Source: Actinomycetota bacterium (GTDB lineage Bacteria; Actinomycetota; Nitriliruptoria; Nitriliruptorales; JAHWKO01). From it: DNA of 14,821 nucleotides. Positions 1-6,374 of this stretch are shown here, piece after piece (position 1 is the stretch's first letter; each line of letters opens with the position of its first letter). Position numbers and translations under genes: made by a program. The notes under the pieces are model-generated. The model was not told the origin of the DNA and did not search any database. It saw only the letters and a list, made by a program, of their open reading frames with translations. The DNA lies in assembly GCA_019347855.1 (NCBI GenBank), contig JAHWKO010000058.1:1-14821 (forward strand), read 5' to 3'.

Positions 1-36
1 CGCCGTAGACTCCCGCCCATCCGTGTACGGGACAGG

Positions 37-627
37 GTGTTCGTGGAGGACGCCGAACCAGCCGCTCCCGCCGGGCGGGTCCGTCCGGCGGGGACCCGTG
101 CCGCGCCTACCCTCGTGCTGAACGCCTCGATGGAACCGCTGTCCGTGGTCCCGGCCCGTCGCGCGATCGTCCTGACCCTCACCGGCAAGGCCGAGGTGAT
201 CCACGAGGACGGCGTGCGCTTCCGGTCCGAGCACCTCGACCTCCGCGCCCCGACCGTCGTCAAGCTGAACCGGTACGTGAACGTACCGCGGCGGACCCAG
301 GCGGGCCTGTCGCGGCGCGCGGTGTTCCTCCGGGACGGGCACCGCTGCCAGTACTGCGGATCGCCCGCCGAGGACGTCGACCACGTCCTGCCCCGCAGCC
401 GCGGTGGGGAGCACCGCTGGGAGAACGTCGTGGCGGCCTGCCGAGACTGCAACGCCTCGAAGCAGGACCGCACGCCCAAGGAGGCCGGCTACACGCTGTC
501 GCGCGCGCCGTCCGCCCCGCCCCCGGCGTTCTGGCTCGTGGTCCGGGCCGGCCGGGTGGGGGAGGACTGGCGGCCCTACCTCCTGCCGTACCTCGGCCGC
601 CGCTGGGGGGAGCTCCTCCCCGCCTAG
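37..627 (+). CDS. HNH endonuclease family protein
   Basis: The 196-residue product has a C-terminal HNH nuclease fold. A zinc knuckle C104-x2-C107 leads to the D115-H116 pair (the metal/catalytic His), then N130 in WENVVAAC, and a second knuckle C135-x2-C138 followed by N139 and K142. The N-terminal part (about 26-90, LVLNASMEPLSVV and the KAEVI segment) matches the small stand-alone HNH proteins common in actinobacteria. Their cellular role is not well defined, so I give no specific function. The frame is open to the left edge. GTG 37 is the first usable start, but GTG 43 has better spacing from the purine run GACAGG at 31-36. A TAGACT at 6-11 could be a -10 element. It runs the same way as the dcw cluster but is separated from it by 358 bases with its own promoter, so it is probably a neighbour only. 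Confidence 0.85.
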   Translation: MFVEDAEPAAPAGRVRPAGTRAAPTLVLNASMEPLSVVPARRAIVLTLTGKAEVIHEDGVRFRSEHLDLRAPTVVKLNRYVNVPRRTQAGLSRRAVFLRDGHRCQYCGSPAEDVDHVLPRSRGGEHRWENVVAACRDCNASKQDRTPKEAGYTLSRAPSAPPPAFWLVVRAGRVGEDWRPYLLPYLGRRWGELLPA

Positions 628-642
628 GCGTTCTAGGCGTTC
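625..642 (+). repeat. Two tandem copies of a 9-base repeat over the HNH stop codon
   Basis: TAGGCGTTC occurs twice head to tail, at 625-633 and 634-642. The first copy starts with the stop codon of the HNH gene, so the repeat also gives a spare stop-like TAG (out of frame use not implied). Two small palindromes overlap it: CGCCTAGGCG at 621-630 and GGCGTTCGCC at 636-645. They could form weak hairpins at the end of the transcript, but there is no T-run after them. Confidence 0.6.
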
Positions 643-776
643 GCCCACGCTGCGCTAGCCCGTCCCCACCTCGGGTCGCGGCCCGCGGTACCCCGGCGGC
701 CCACCACTGCGCTCCACGCACGCGTGACTGATGGGGTCCATGGGGCGCAGATCGGGAACTGTTCGTGATGGGGTGA

Positions 777-789
777 GCACGTTGCGTGC
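777..789. repeat. Short inverted repeat (possible operator) upstream of mraZ
   Basis: GCACG and CGTGC are separated by TTG, giving a perfect 5-base inverted repeat. It lies about 85 bases upstream of the mraZ -35 element. A protein-binding site is possible, but in DNA this GC-rich such short repeats also arise by chance. Confidence 0.3.
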
Positions 790-826
790 GTCTCCGATCG
801 CAGCGTCCGACCGCCCTCCACCCCAC

Positions 827-869
827 GAACCGCCCATAGAGCCCTTCATCCGGGCGAGAAGCGCGGTTC
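827..869. repeat. Nested inverted repeats just upstream of the mraZ promoter
   Basis: An outer pair GAACCGC (827-833) and GCGGTTC (863-869) encloses an inner pair GCCC (841-844) and GGGC (852-855). The right outer arm ends six bases before the proposed -35 element at 875. It could act as a hairpin ending read-through from the HNH gene or as an activator or repressor site. There is no U-tract, so a classical intrinsic terminator is not supported. Confidence 0.45.
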
Positions 870-874
870 CGCCG

Positions 875-903
875 TTGACGTGACGCCCGGGGTGGCATAG
901 GGT
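875..903 (+). promoter_or_regulatory. Probable mraZ/dcw promoter (sigma-70 type)
   Basis: TTGACG at 875-880 is a near-consensus -35 element. Exactly 17 bases later TAGGGT at 898-903 fits the actinobacterial TANNNT -10 pattern. Initiation would fall at about 909-911, giving a leader of about 75 bases before the TTG start of mraZ. The placement argues against using the in-frame GTG at 902, which would lie inside the -10 element. Confidence 0.6.
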
Positions 904-935
904 GGTGCGAAGTGGAGTGCGTTGGTGCCCGCGGG
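891..935 (+). promoter_or_regulatory. Probable MraZ operator: repeats with a 10-base period
   Basis: Five related pentamers start exactly 10 bases apart: GGTGG (891), GGTGG (901), AGTGG (911), GTTGG (921) and GCGGG (931). MraZ of E. coli is known to bind TGGGN direct repeats separated by 5 bases, which is the same 10-base period. The array overlaps the -10 element and the expected transcription start, as expected for autorepression. The first three or four units are the better matches and the fifth is degenerate. The assignment to MraZ is an inference from pattern and position. Confidence 0.6.
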
Positions 936-970
936 TGCGGAGGCGGGACCGGCAGATGGGGCTCCCCTGC

Positions 971-978
971 GGGAGGGG
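971..978 (+). promoter_or_regulatory. Ribosome binding site that fixes the mraZ start
   Basis: GGGAGGGG ends seven bases before the TTG at 986. No comparable purine run precedes the in-frame upstream GTG (902) or ATG (956), so this site decides the start codon. Confidence 0.75.
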
Positions 979-985
979 CGAGGCG

Positions 986-1405
986 TTGTTCCTGGGAGAG
1001 CACGAGCACACGCTCGATGCCAAGGGGCGCGTGATCCTGCCTGCCCGCTTCCGCGACCGGTTGATGAGCGGGCTCGTCTTCGCGCCCGGCCAGGACCGCT
1101 GCATCGACGTCTACCCGGTAGCCACGTTCGAGCGCCGGGTCGAGGAGCTGCGTTCGCTCCCCCGCGAGGACCAACGCGCCCGCGCGTACCTGCGGGTGTT
1201 CCTCGCCGGTGCGCATCAGGACAGCCCCGACAGCCAGGGCCGGGTCACCGTGCCCCAGCGGCTGCGCGAGTACGCGGATCTGGACCGGGACCTGACCGTG
1301 GTCGGGTCCGACGAGAAGGTCGAGATCTGGGACCGCGAGACGTGGGAGGCCTACCGCGACCGCGCGGAGGGCCAGTTCGCTGACCTCGACACCCCGTTCG
1401 CTTGA
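986..1405 (+). CDS. mraZ: Transcriptional regulator MraZ
   Basis: MraZ is the DNA-binding regulator that heads the dcw cluster and usually controls its own promoter. The 139-residue product has the two SpoVT/AbrB-type half-domains of the family. Each carries the DxxxR signature: DAKGR at 11-15 followed by VILPARFRD, and DSQGR at 82-86 followed by VTVPQRLRE. The start is TTG 986, because the product then begins (M)FLGEHEHTLD as in the family, a strong ribosome binding site lies seven bases upstream, and the length matches the usual 140-150 residues. An in-frame extension back to 902 exists but would begin inside the promoter. A repeat array resembling MraZ targets lies upstream at 891-935. Unusually for the cluster, 129 bases separate this gene from rsmH. 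Confidence 0.93.
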   Translation: MFLGEHEHTLDAKGRVILPARFRDRLMSGLVFAPGQDRCIDVYPVATFERRVEELRSLPREDQRARAYLRVFLAGAHQDSPDSQGRVTVPQRLREYADLDRDLTVVGSDEKVEIWDRETWEAYRDRAEGQFADLDTPFA

Positions 1406-1421
1406 TCGATGGAGGCCACCC

Positions 1422-1523
1422 GTGCACGCCTCGATGCTCCTGCTGACCGTCCTGGGCACACGTGTTCCGTGGCTACGTCTGCTGCGGCGCTCCGTGCCCT
1501 GGTCACCGCGCGACGGCCGCTGA
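1422..1523 (+). CDS. Possible leader ORF between mraZ and rsmH
   Basis: A 33-codon reading frame runs from GTG 1422 to TGA 1521-1523. A GGAGG at 1411-1415 sits six bases before the GTG, the only good ribosome binding site in this gap. The stop lies two bases before the GTG at 1526 and eleven bases before the ATG at 1535, the candidate starts of rsmH, neither of which has a clear ribosome binding site. Translation of rsmH could therefore depend on ribosomes finishing this ORF. The predicted peptide begins MHASMLLLTVLG and is rich in Leu and Arg. I know no homologue. It may be a translated leader rather than a functional peptide, or a chance ORF. Confidence 0.3.
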   Translation: MHASMLLLTVLGTRVPWLRLLRRSVPWSPRDGR

Positions 1524-1531
1524 CGGTGCCC
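1454..1531 (+). promoter_or_regulatory. Competing inverted repeats in the rsmH leader
   Basis: GGGCAC at 1454-1459 is complementary to GTGCCC at two places. One is 1494-1499, inside the small leader ORF. The other is 1526-1531, at the candidate rsmH GTG and just before the ATG. The two pairings exclude each other, and the second would cover the rsmH initiation region. An 8-base palindrome ACACGTGT (1458-1465) overlaps the left arm. This resembles an attenuation or translational-coupling switch, but no folding was computed. Confidence 0.25.
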
Positions 1532-1534
1532 GCC

Positions 1535-2494
1535 ATGCCCGAGCCCCACGTCCCGGTCCTCCGCGACCGGGTCGTCGAGCTCCTGGCCTCGGCGCCGGCG
1601 GGTCCCGTCGTCGACTGCACGGTCGGCGCAGGCGGGCACGCTCGCGCGCTGCTCGAGGCGAGAGCACAGACGGGGGAGCGTCCGACGCTGATCGGCATCG
1701 ACCGCGACCCCGACGCCCTGGAGCTCGCCGCCGCCCGCCTCGAGGACGACCGGTGGGACGCGCACCTCGTCCACGCGAGGTTCGACGAGCTGGACGCCGC
1801 GCTGGAAGACCTCCGCCTCACGACCGTGGCGGGCGTCCTCTACGACCTGGGGATCTCGTCGATGCACGTCGATCGCGCCGACAGGGGTTTCAGCTACACG
1901 CAGGACGCGCCACTCGACATGCGGATGGACCCGACGCGTGGCCCGACGGCTGCCGATCTCGTGAACCACCTGGACCAGGGCGAGCTCACCGACACGATCC
2001 GCCGCTACGGCGACGAGCGGTTCGCGGGACGGATCGCGGCCGCGATCGTGCGCGCACGCCCGATCCACCGGACCCAGGAGCTCGCCGACATCGTCCGGGA
2101 CGCGATCCCCGCCGCGACCCGACGGAGCGGACCCCACCCGGCGACCAGGACGTTCCAGGCGCTACGGATCGCCGTCAACGACGAGCTCGACGCGTTCCGC
2201 GACTCCCTGCCGCGCGCCCTCGACCGGCTCGTGCCGGACGGCGTGTGCGTGACGATCGCCTACCACTCTCTGGAGGACCGCATCGCCAAGCGGACGTTCG
2301 CCGAGGCCGCCCGGGACTGCGTGTGCCCCCCGGACATGCCCGTCTGCGGGTGCGACGCGCGGGCGGAGGTCCGGATCCTCACCGCTCGCCCCGACCGACC
2401 GTCCGACGACGAGATCGCCCGCAACCCGCGAGCCCGATCCGCCCGGCTCCGAGCCGTTCGGAAGCTCGCAACGACCGAGGAGCACGACGGATGA
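1535..2494 (+). CDS. rsmH: 16S rRNA (cytosine(1402)-N(4))-methyltransferase RsmH (MraW)
   Basis: RsmH uses S-adenosylmethionine to methylate N4 of C1402 in the decoding centre of 16S rRNA. The 319-residue product shows the SAM-binding loop GAGGH at 31-35 and the acidic ribose-contacting D56 in GIDRDPDA. It also has the family blocks DLGISSMHVDRADRGFS, PLDMRMD, RTFQALRIAVNDEL and YHSLEDRIAK (243 onward). ATG 1535 is chosen because MPEPHVPVL lines up with the usual N-terminus and the length is typical. In-frame alternatives are GTG 1526 and, far upstream, GTG 1469 and ATG 1409, but none has a good ribosome binding site. Coupling to the leader ORF ending at 1523 is possible. A Cys-rich stretch (CVCPPDMPVCGC) near the C-terminus is typical of the family. 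The stop overlaps the ftsL ATG (ATGA). Confidence 0.93.
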   Translation: MPEPHVPVLRDRVVELLASAPAGPVVDCTVGAGGHARALLEARAQTGERPTLIGIDRDPDALELAAARLEDDRWDAHLVHARFDELDAALEDLRLTTVAGVLYDLGISSMHVDRADRGFSYTQDAPLDMRMDPTRGPTAADLVNHLDQGELTDTIRRYGDERFAGRIAAAIVRARPIHRTQELADIVRDAIPAATRRSGPHPATRTFQALRIAVNDELDAFRDSLPRALDRLVPDGVCVTIAYHSLEDRIAKRTFAEAARDCVCPPDMPVCGCDARAEVRILTARPDRPSDDEIARNPRARSARLRAVRKLATTEEHDG

Positions 2495-2922
2495 GCGCGA
2501 GCCCCCTTCCCCTCCGGACCCGAAGCGGCGGGCGACCGCGCCTCCGGGTCGTGCCCGACCCCACGCCCCGCCACACGCTGGCCTACACGGTCGTGATCCT
2601 CGCGCTCACCGGCGTGGTGGTGTTCACGACCGTCGCGATCAACGCGCTGGCTGCCGGGGACGCGGTCCGCGCGCGTGCGCTCGAGAACGAGGTGGTGGAC
2701 GCCGAGCAGCGCTACGGCGAGCTGATCGCCGAGGTCGCCCAACTCGAGGACCCGGCTCGGATCTCGGCCGTCGCGCGCGAGGACCTGGGGATGGTGCCTC
2801 CGGCGGGCGCGGAGTACCTCGTGCTCGATCGCTCCTTGCCCCAGGACACCCAGGGATCCCAGGAGGTCCAAGCCGGCGGGTCCGCGGATCCCCTGAAGCC
2901 GGTCCTGTCGGTGGAGCGCTAG
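2491..2922 (+). CDS. ftsL: Cell division protein FtsL-like (bitopic septal protein)
   Basis: The 143-residue product has a short basic cytoplasmic tail (1-29), one membrane segment at about 31-53 and a predicted coiled coil at about 56-88. The motif ISAVAREDLGMVPP (91-104) is typical of the FtsL/DivIC family. FtsL forms a complex with FtsQ and the FtsB/DivIC partner and activates FtsW-FtsI. A Gln/Pro/Gly-rich tail follows residue 115. The gene overlaps the rsmH stop (ATGA at 2491-2494), with GAGGAG at 2477-2482 as ribosome binding site. FtsL sequences diverge widely, so the symbol rests on topology, motif and position between rsmH and ftsI. The product would be called septum formation initiator family in some schemes. 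Confidence 0.8.
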   Translation: MSASPLPLRTRSGGRPRLRVVPDPTPRHTLAYTVVILALTGVVVFTTVAINALAAGDAVRARALENEVVDAEQRYGELIAEVAQLEDPARISAVAREDLGMVPPAGAEYLVLDRSLPQDTQGSQEVQAGGSADPLKPVLSVER

Positions 2923-4785
2923 GTGTTGCTGGTCGGGGGGAGCCGGCAGGGAGACGGGCGGAGCCGGTTGCGGTTGCCCCAGACCGGGGTCGCACGTCGG
3001 ACCGTCGGGCTCCTCGCCGTCTACCTCCTCCTGATCGGCGGGGTCGGCTACCGCCTGGTGTCCGTCCAGGCGGTCAACGCCGACCGGTACGCGGCCCTGG
3101 GGGAGCAGCAGCGGGCTCGCACGATCGACCTCCCAGCGCGTCGGGGCAGGATGTACGACCGCAACGGGGATGTGCTGGCGACCTCCGTGGATGCCGCCAC
3201 GGTGTACGCCGATCCGCGTGCGTTCCGTGGCCGGACCGGCCCGGAAGGACGTTGGATCCCCCCTGCGGGTGACCCCGCTCAGGTCGCGGCAGCCCTCTCG
3301 CCGCTCGTCGGCGTCGACGCCGCTGAGCTCGAGGCGCGCCTGACCAAGGACGCGCACTTCGTGTACGTCGCCCGGCAGCTCCCCCGCGAGACCGGTGACC
3401 GGATCGCGGACCTCGGCCTCCCGGGGATCGGCATCCTCACCGAGCCGTCACGGGTGTACCCCAACGGGGTCCTCTCCAGCCAGGTACTGGGCTTCACCGG
3501 GATCGACGGGGACGGCCTGTCCGGCCTCGAGATCCAGTACGAGTCGTTGCTGTCCGGGCAACCCGGGTCGCTGGTCCTCGAGCGGGCTCCCGGAGGGTTG
3601 TCGATCCCGTCCGCGGGCCGGCAACTCACGCCACCCGACCCCGGTACCGATCTGGTCCTCACGGTCGACCGGGAGATCCAGCACGTGGCAGAACGGGCTG
3701 CGGCAGCGGCCGTCGAGCGTCACCAGGCGGCCGGTGCCAGCGTCCTCGTGATGGACGTGGACTCGGGTGAGGTCCTGGCGATGGCCAACGCTCCCACTAC
3801 CGATGCCAACGATCCCGCGGCGGGGGAACCGGCGTCCCGGCGCAACCGGGCCGTCACCGACATGTTCGAGCCGGGCTCGGTGCAGAAGGCGCTGACGGCG
3901 GCAGCGGCGCTCGAGGAGGGCATCGCCACCCCCGACACCGTGTACACGGTCGCGGACACGCTGCAGGTGGGGCACAAGACCTTCTCCGACGACCACCGCC
4001 ATCCGACGGAGCCCATGACCGTTGCGGAGATCATCGAGCAATCGTCGAACGTGGGGACGATCCAGCTCGCCCAGGACGTCGGTGCCGACCGGCTCGCCAG
4101 CTACCTCGAGGCGTTCGGCTACGGCGAACCGCTCGGCGTGGGGTTCCCCGGCGAGGCGGCAGGGTCGGTGCTGCCCAGGGACCAGTGGTCCAACACGAGC
4201 CTCCCGACGATCGCGATCGGGTACGGCGTCGCGGTGACCCTCCTCCAGGCGGCGTCGGTGTACGGGACGATCGCCAACGACGGCGTGGCGGTGCAGCCGC
4301 GGCTCGTCCGTGGGACCGTCGGCGAAGATGGCCGGCTCACCCCCGCACCGCCGGCGGCGACCCGGAGGGTCGTCAGCGAACGCACCGCACAGCAGCTCCG
4401 GGACATGCTCGCGTTGGTCGTGGATGGCGAGCGCGGAACGGGTGGCCGAGCCGCGGTGCCCGGGTACGACGTGGCCGGCAAGACCGGGACGGCCCGCAAG
4501 CCCCTCGAGAACGCGCGCGGCTACTCGAGCGACTACATGGGGTCCTTCGTCGGGTTCGCGCCCGTCGAGGAGCCGGAGCTCGTCGTTGCGGTGACCGTCG
4601 ATGATCCGACCCCGATCTACGGTGGGCTCACGGCCGCTCCGGTGTTCCAGGAGGTCATGTCGTTCGCGCTGGGCCACCGCCGCGTGCCTCCGACCCGTCC
4701 GCACGAGGCGCAGGCCGTCCCGGCGCCGGCCCCCGAACCGACCGCTGCGCCGACGGACGCAGCCGCGGCCCAAGCGGACGAGTGA
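2923..4785 (+). CDS. ftsI: Septal peptidoglycan transpeptidase FtsI (PBP3, class B PBP)
   Basis: FtsI cross-links septal peptidoglycan outside the membrane, acting with FtsW. The 620-residue product has a membrane anchor at about 28-47, then the class B signature RRGRMYDRNGDVLA and the dimerisation/pedestal region. The transpeptidase domain follows, with all three penicillin-binding motifs: SVQK with nucleophile S319 and K322, SSN at 374-376, and KTGTA from K520. No PASTA domain is present. The C-terminal 35 residues are an Ala/Pro/Glu-rich tail without visible motif. Start is GTG 2923, directly after the ftsL stop, with GGAG at 2913-2916 six bases upstream; TTG 2926 is an alternative. The stop overlaps the murE GTG at 4782 (GTGA). 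Confidence 0.93.
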   Translation: MLLVGGSRQGDGRSRLRLPQTGVARRTVGLLAVYLLLIGGVGYRLVSVQAVNADRYAALGEQQRARTIDLPARRGRMYDRNGDVLATSVDAATVYADPRAFRGRTGPEGRWIPPAGDPAQVAAALSPLVGVDAAELEARLTKDAHFVYVARQLPRETGDRIADLGLPGIGILTEPSRVYPNGVLSSQVLGFTGIDGDGLSGLEIQYESLLSGQPGSLVLERAPGGLSIPSAGRQLTPPDPGTDLVLTVDREIQHVAERAAAAAVERHQAAGASVLVMDVDSGEVLAMANAPTTDANDPAAGEPASRRNRAVTDMFEPGSVQKALTAAAALEEGIATPDTVYTVADTLQVGHKTFSDDHRHPTEPMTVAEIIEQSSNVGTIQLAQDVGADRLASYLEAFGYGEPLGVGFPGEAAGSVLPRDQWSNTSLPTIAIGYGVAVTLLQAASVYGTIANDGVAVQPRLVRGTVGEDGRLTPAPPAATRRVVSERTAQQLRDMLALVVDGERGTGGRAAVPGYDVAGKTGTARKPLENARGYSSDYMGSFVGFAPVEEPELVVAVTVDDPTPIYGGLTAAPVFQEVMSFALGHRRVPPTRPHEAQAVPAPAPEPTAAPTDAAAAQADE

Positions 4786-6374
4786 CCGACGTCGGCTACC
4801 CGGGAACCGAAGGGGTCCCGAGTATCCTCGGGCGCACCCCCCGCTCCGTCCCAGAGGCGACCTCCCGAGGCGAACCCGTGCCCATCACCCTGGCCGAGGC
4901 GGAGCATGCCGCCGCCGGCGTCGGCACGACCCGCCGGACGGGTGACGCCCGGGTCGTGGACGCGACGCACGACAGCCGCCAGGTCGAACCGGGGTCCCTG
5001 TACTGCACGATCCCAGGCGAGACCGTCGACGGGCACCGGTTCGCGGGCGAGGCGCTCGAGCGGGGTGCTTCCGCGCTCCTCGTCGAACGTCCGCTGGATG
5101 TGGACGGACCCCAGCTCGAGGTCGCGTCGGTCCGCCGCGCCTTGGGGCCCGTCGCGGCCGCGGTCCACGGTCGACCCTCGGAGCGCCTCATCGTGGTCGG
5201 CGTCACCGGGACCAACGGCAAGACCACCACCGCGTACCTGTTGGAAGCGGCGCTCGGTGCCGGCGGCATCGGGACCGGTGTGATCGGGACGATCGAGACC
5301 CGGATCCACGGGATCGCCCAGCCGGGGGTCCGGACCACGCCGGAAGCGACGGACCTCCAGCGGCTCCTGGCCCGGATGGAGGTTCGAGGGGTCGGAGCGG
5401 TCGCGATGGAGGTCTCGTCCCACGGTCTCGACCAGCACCGCGTCGACGGGACCGCGTTCGATGTCGCGGTGTTCACGAACCTGTCCCAGGACCACCTCGA
5501 CTACCACGGGACCCTGGAACGCTACTTCGCAGCCAAGGCGCGGTTCTTCGACGGAGAGCTCGCCGCCCGGGGTGTCGTGTGCACCGACGACGAGTGGGGT
5601 CGCCGCATCGCCGAGGAGTCGGCCGTCCCCGTGACCACGTACGGCCGTCGCGTCGACGCGGACGCACGCGTCGTCGACATCACCACGACCCTCGAAGGGA
5701 CGCGGTGCCGGATCGTGATGGTGGATCAGGAGATCGATCTGCGGACCCGCCTGGTCGGCAGCCACAACGCCTTGAACGCCGCTGCCGCGTGGCTGGCGGC
5801 GACCCGAGCGGGTGTCGATCCCGCCGCGGCTCGCACGGGGATCGATGCGTGCCGTGGCGTGCCCGGACGTCTCGAGCCGGTCGACCTCGGCCAGCCCTTC
5901 GCGGTCCTCGTGGACTACGCCCACACCCCCGACGCGCTGGACAACGCGATCCGCGTGTGCCGTGACCTCGCGTCGGATGGCGGCCGGATCCACGTCGTCG
6001 TGGGGTGCGGGGGCGACCGTGACCGCGTCAAGCGCCCCGCGATGGGGCGCATCGCCGCCGGGGCGGACCACGCGGTGCTGACGTCCGACAACCCACGTTC
6101 CGAGGATCCCGAGGACATCCTGCAAGAGGTGGTCGCCGGCGCTCATCAGGTCAGCGGCGGACAGGTCGACGCGGTGGTAGACCGTCGCGAGGCCATCCGG
6201 CGTGCGGTCTCGGCGGCCGTGGCGGGGGATGTCGTGCTGATCGCCGGGAAGGGGCACGAGACCGGGCAGGAGTTCGCCGACCACACGATCCCGTTCGACG
6301 ATCGGGAGGTCGCGGCCGAGGCGCTCACCGACGCGGGCTGGGACGCACCGACCGATCGCCGGGTCGCGTCATGA
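4782..6374 (+). CDS. murE: UDP-MurNAc-L-Ala-D-Glu:meso-diaminopimelate ligase MurE
   Basis: MurE adds the third stem-peptide residue using ATP. The 530-residue product has the Mur N-terminal region (THDSRQVEPGSLYCTIPG), the ATP P-loop VTGTNGKTTT with K147, the metal-site block NLSQDHLDYHG and the Lys-containing YFAAKARFF (expected carbamylated lysine). It also has DNPR at 436-439. The DNPR motif is the known marker of meso-DAP rather than lysine specificity. GTG 4782 overlaps the ftsI stop, matching the coupled style of the cluster, but no strong ribosome binding site precedes it and the first 32 residues lie outside the family core. GTG 4878, giving MPITLAEAEH, is a serious alternative start. 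The stop overlaps the murF ATG (ATGA, 6371-6374). Confidence 0.93.
   Translation: MTDVGYPGTEGVPSILGRTPRSVPEATSRGEPVPITLAEAEHAAAGVGTTRRTGDARVVDATHDSRQVEPGSLYCTIPGETVDGHRFAGEALERGASALLVERPLDVDGPQLEVASVRRALGPVAAAVHGRPSERLIVVGVTGTNGKTTTAYLLEAALGAGGIGTGVIGTIETRIHGIAQPGVRTTPEATDLQRLLARMEVRGVGAVAMEVSSHGLDQHRVDGTAFDVAVFTNLSQDHLDYHGTLERYFAAKARFFDGELAARGVVCTDDEWGRRIAEESAVPVTTYGRRVDADARVVDITTTLEGTRCRIVMVDQEIDLRTRLVGSHNALNAAAAWLAATRAGVDPAAARTGIDACRGVPGRLEPVDLGQPFAVLVDYAHTPDALDNAIRVCRDLASDGGRIHVVVGCGGDRDRVKRPAMGRIAAGADHAVLTSDNPRSEDPEDILQEVVAGAHQVSGGQVDAVVDRREAIRRAVSAAVAGDVVLIAGKGHETGQEFADHTIPFDDREVAAEALTDAGWDAPTDRRVAS

Noticed and set aside
732..773. Three TGGGG copies at 732, 741 and 769 as further MraZ sites
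   Set aside because: They are not phased at 10 bases and lie far upstream of the promoter; the runs are unremarkable in GC-rich DNA.
1409..1534. N-terminal extension of rsmH to ATG 1409
   Set aside because: There is no ribosome binding site before 1409, the translation does not resemble the RsmH N-terminus, and family homology begins at about 1535. It cannot be fully excluded.
260..2137. Long minus-strand open frame of 625 codons across the HNH gene, mraZ and rsmH
   Set aside because: It is antisense to clearly conserved genes, has a low-complexity Arg/Gly/Pro-rich translation and no recognisable domain; long antisense frames are expected at this GC content.
2506..2512. CTTCCCC similar to the loop I recall for the actinobacterial mraW RNA motif
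   Set aside because: It lies inside the start of ftsL rather than upstream of rsmH, no clear stem surrounds it, and the mraZ-rsmH gap itself has no such heptamer.
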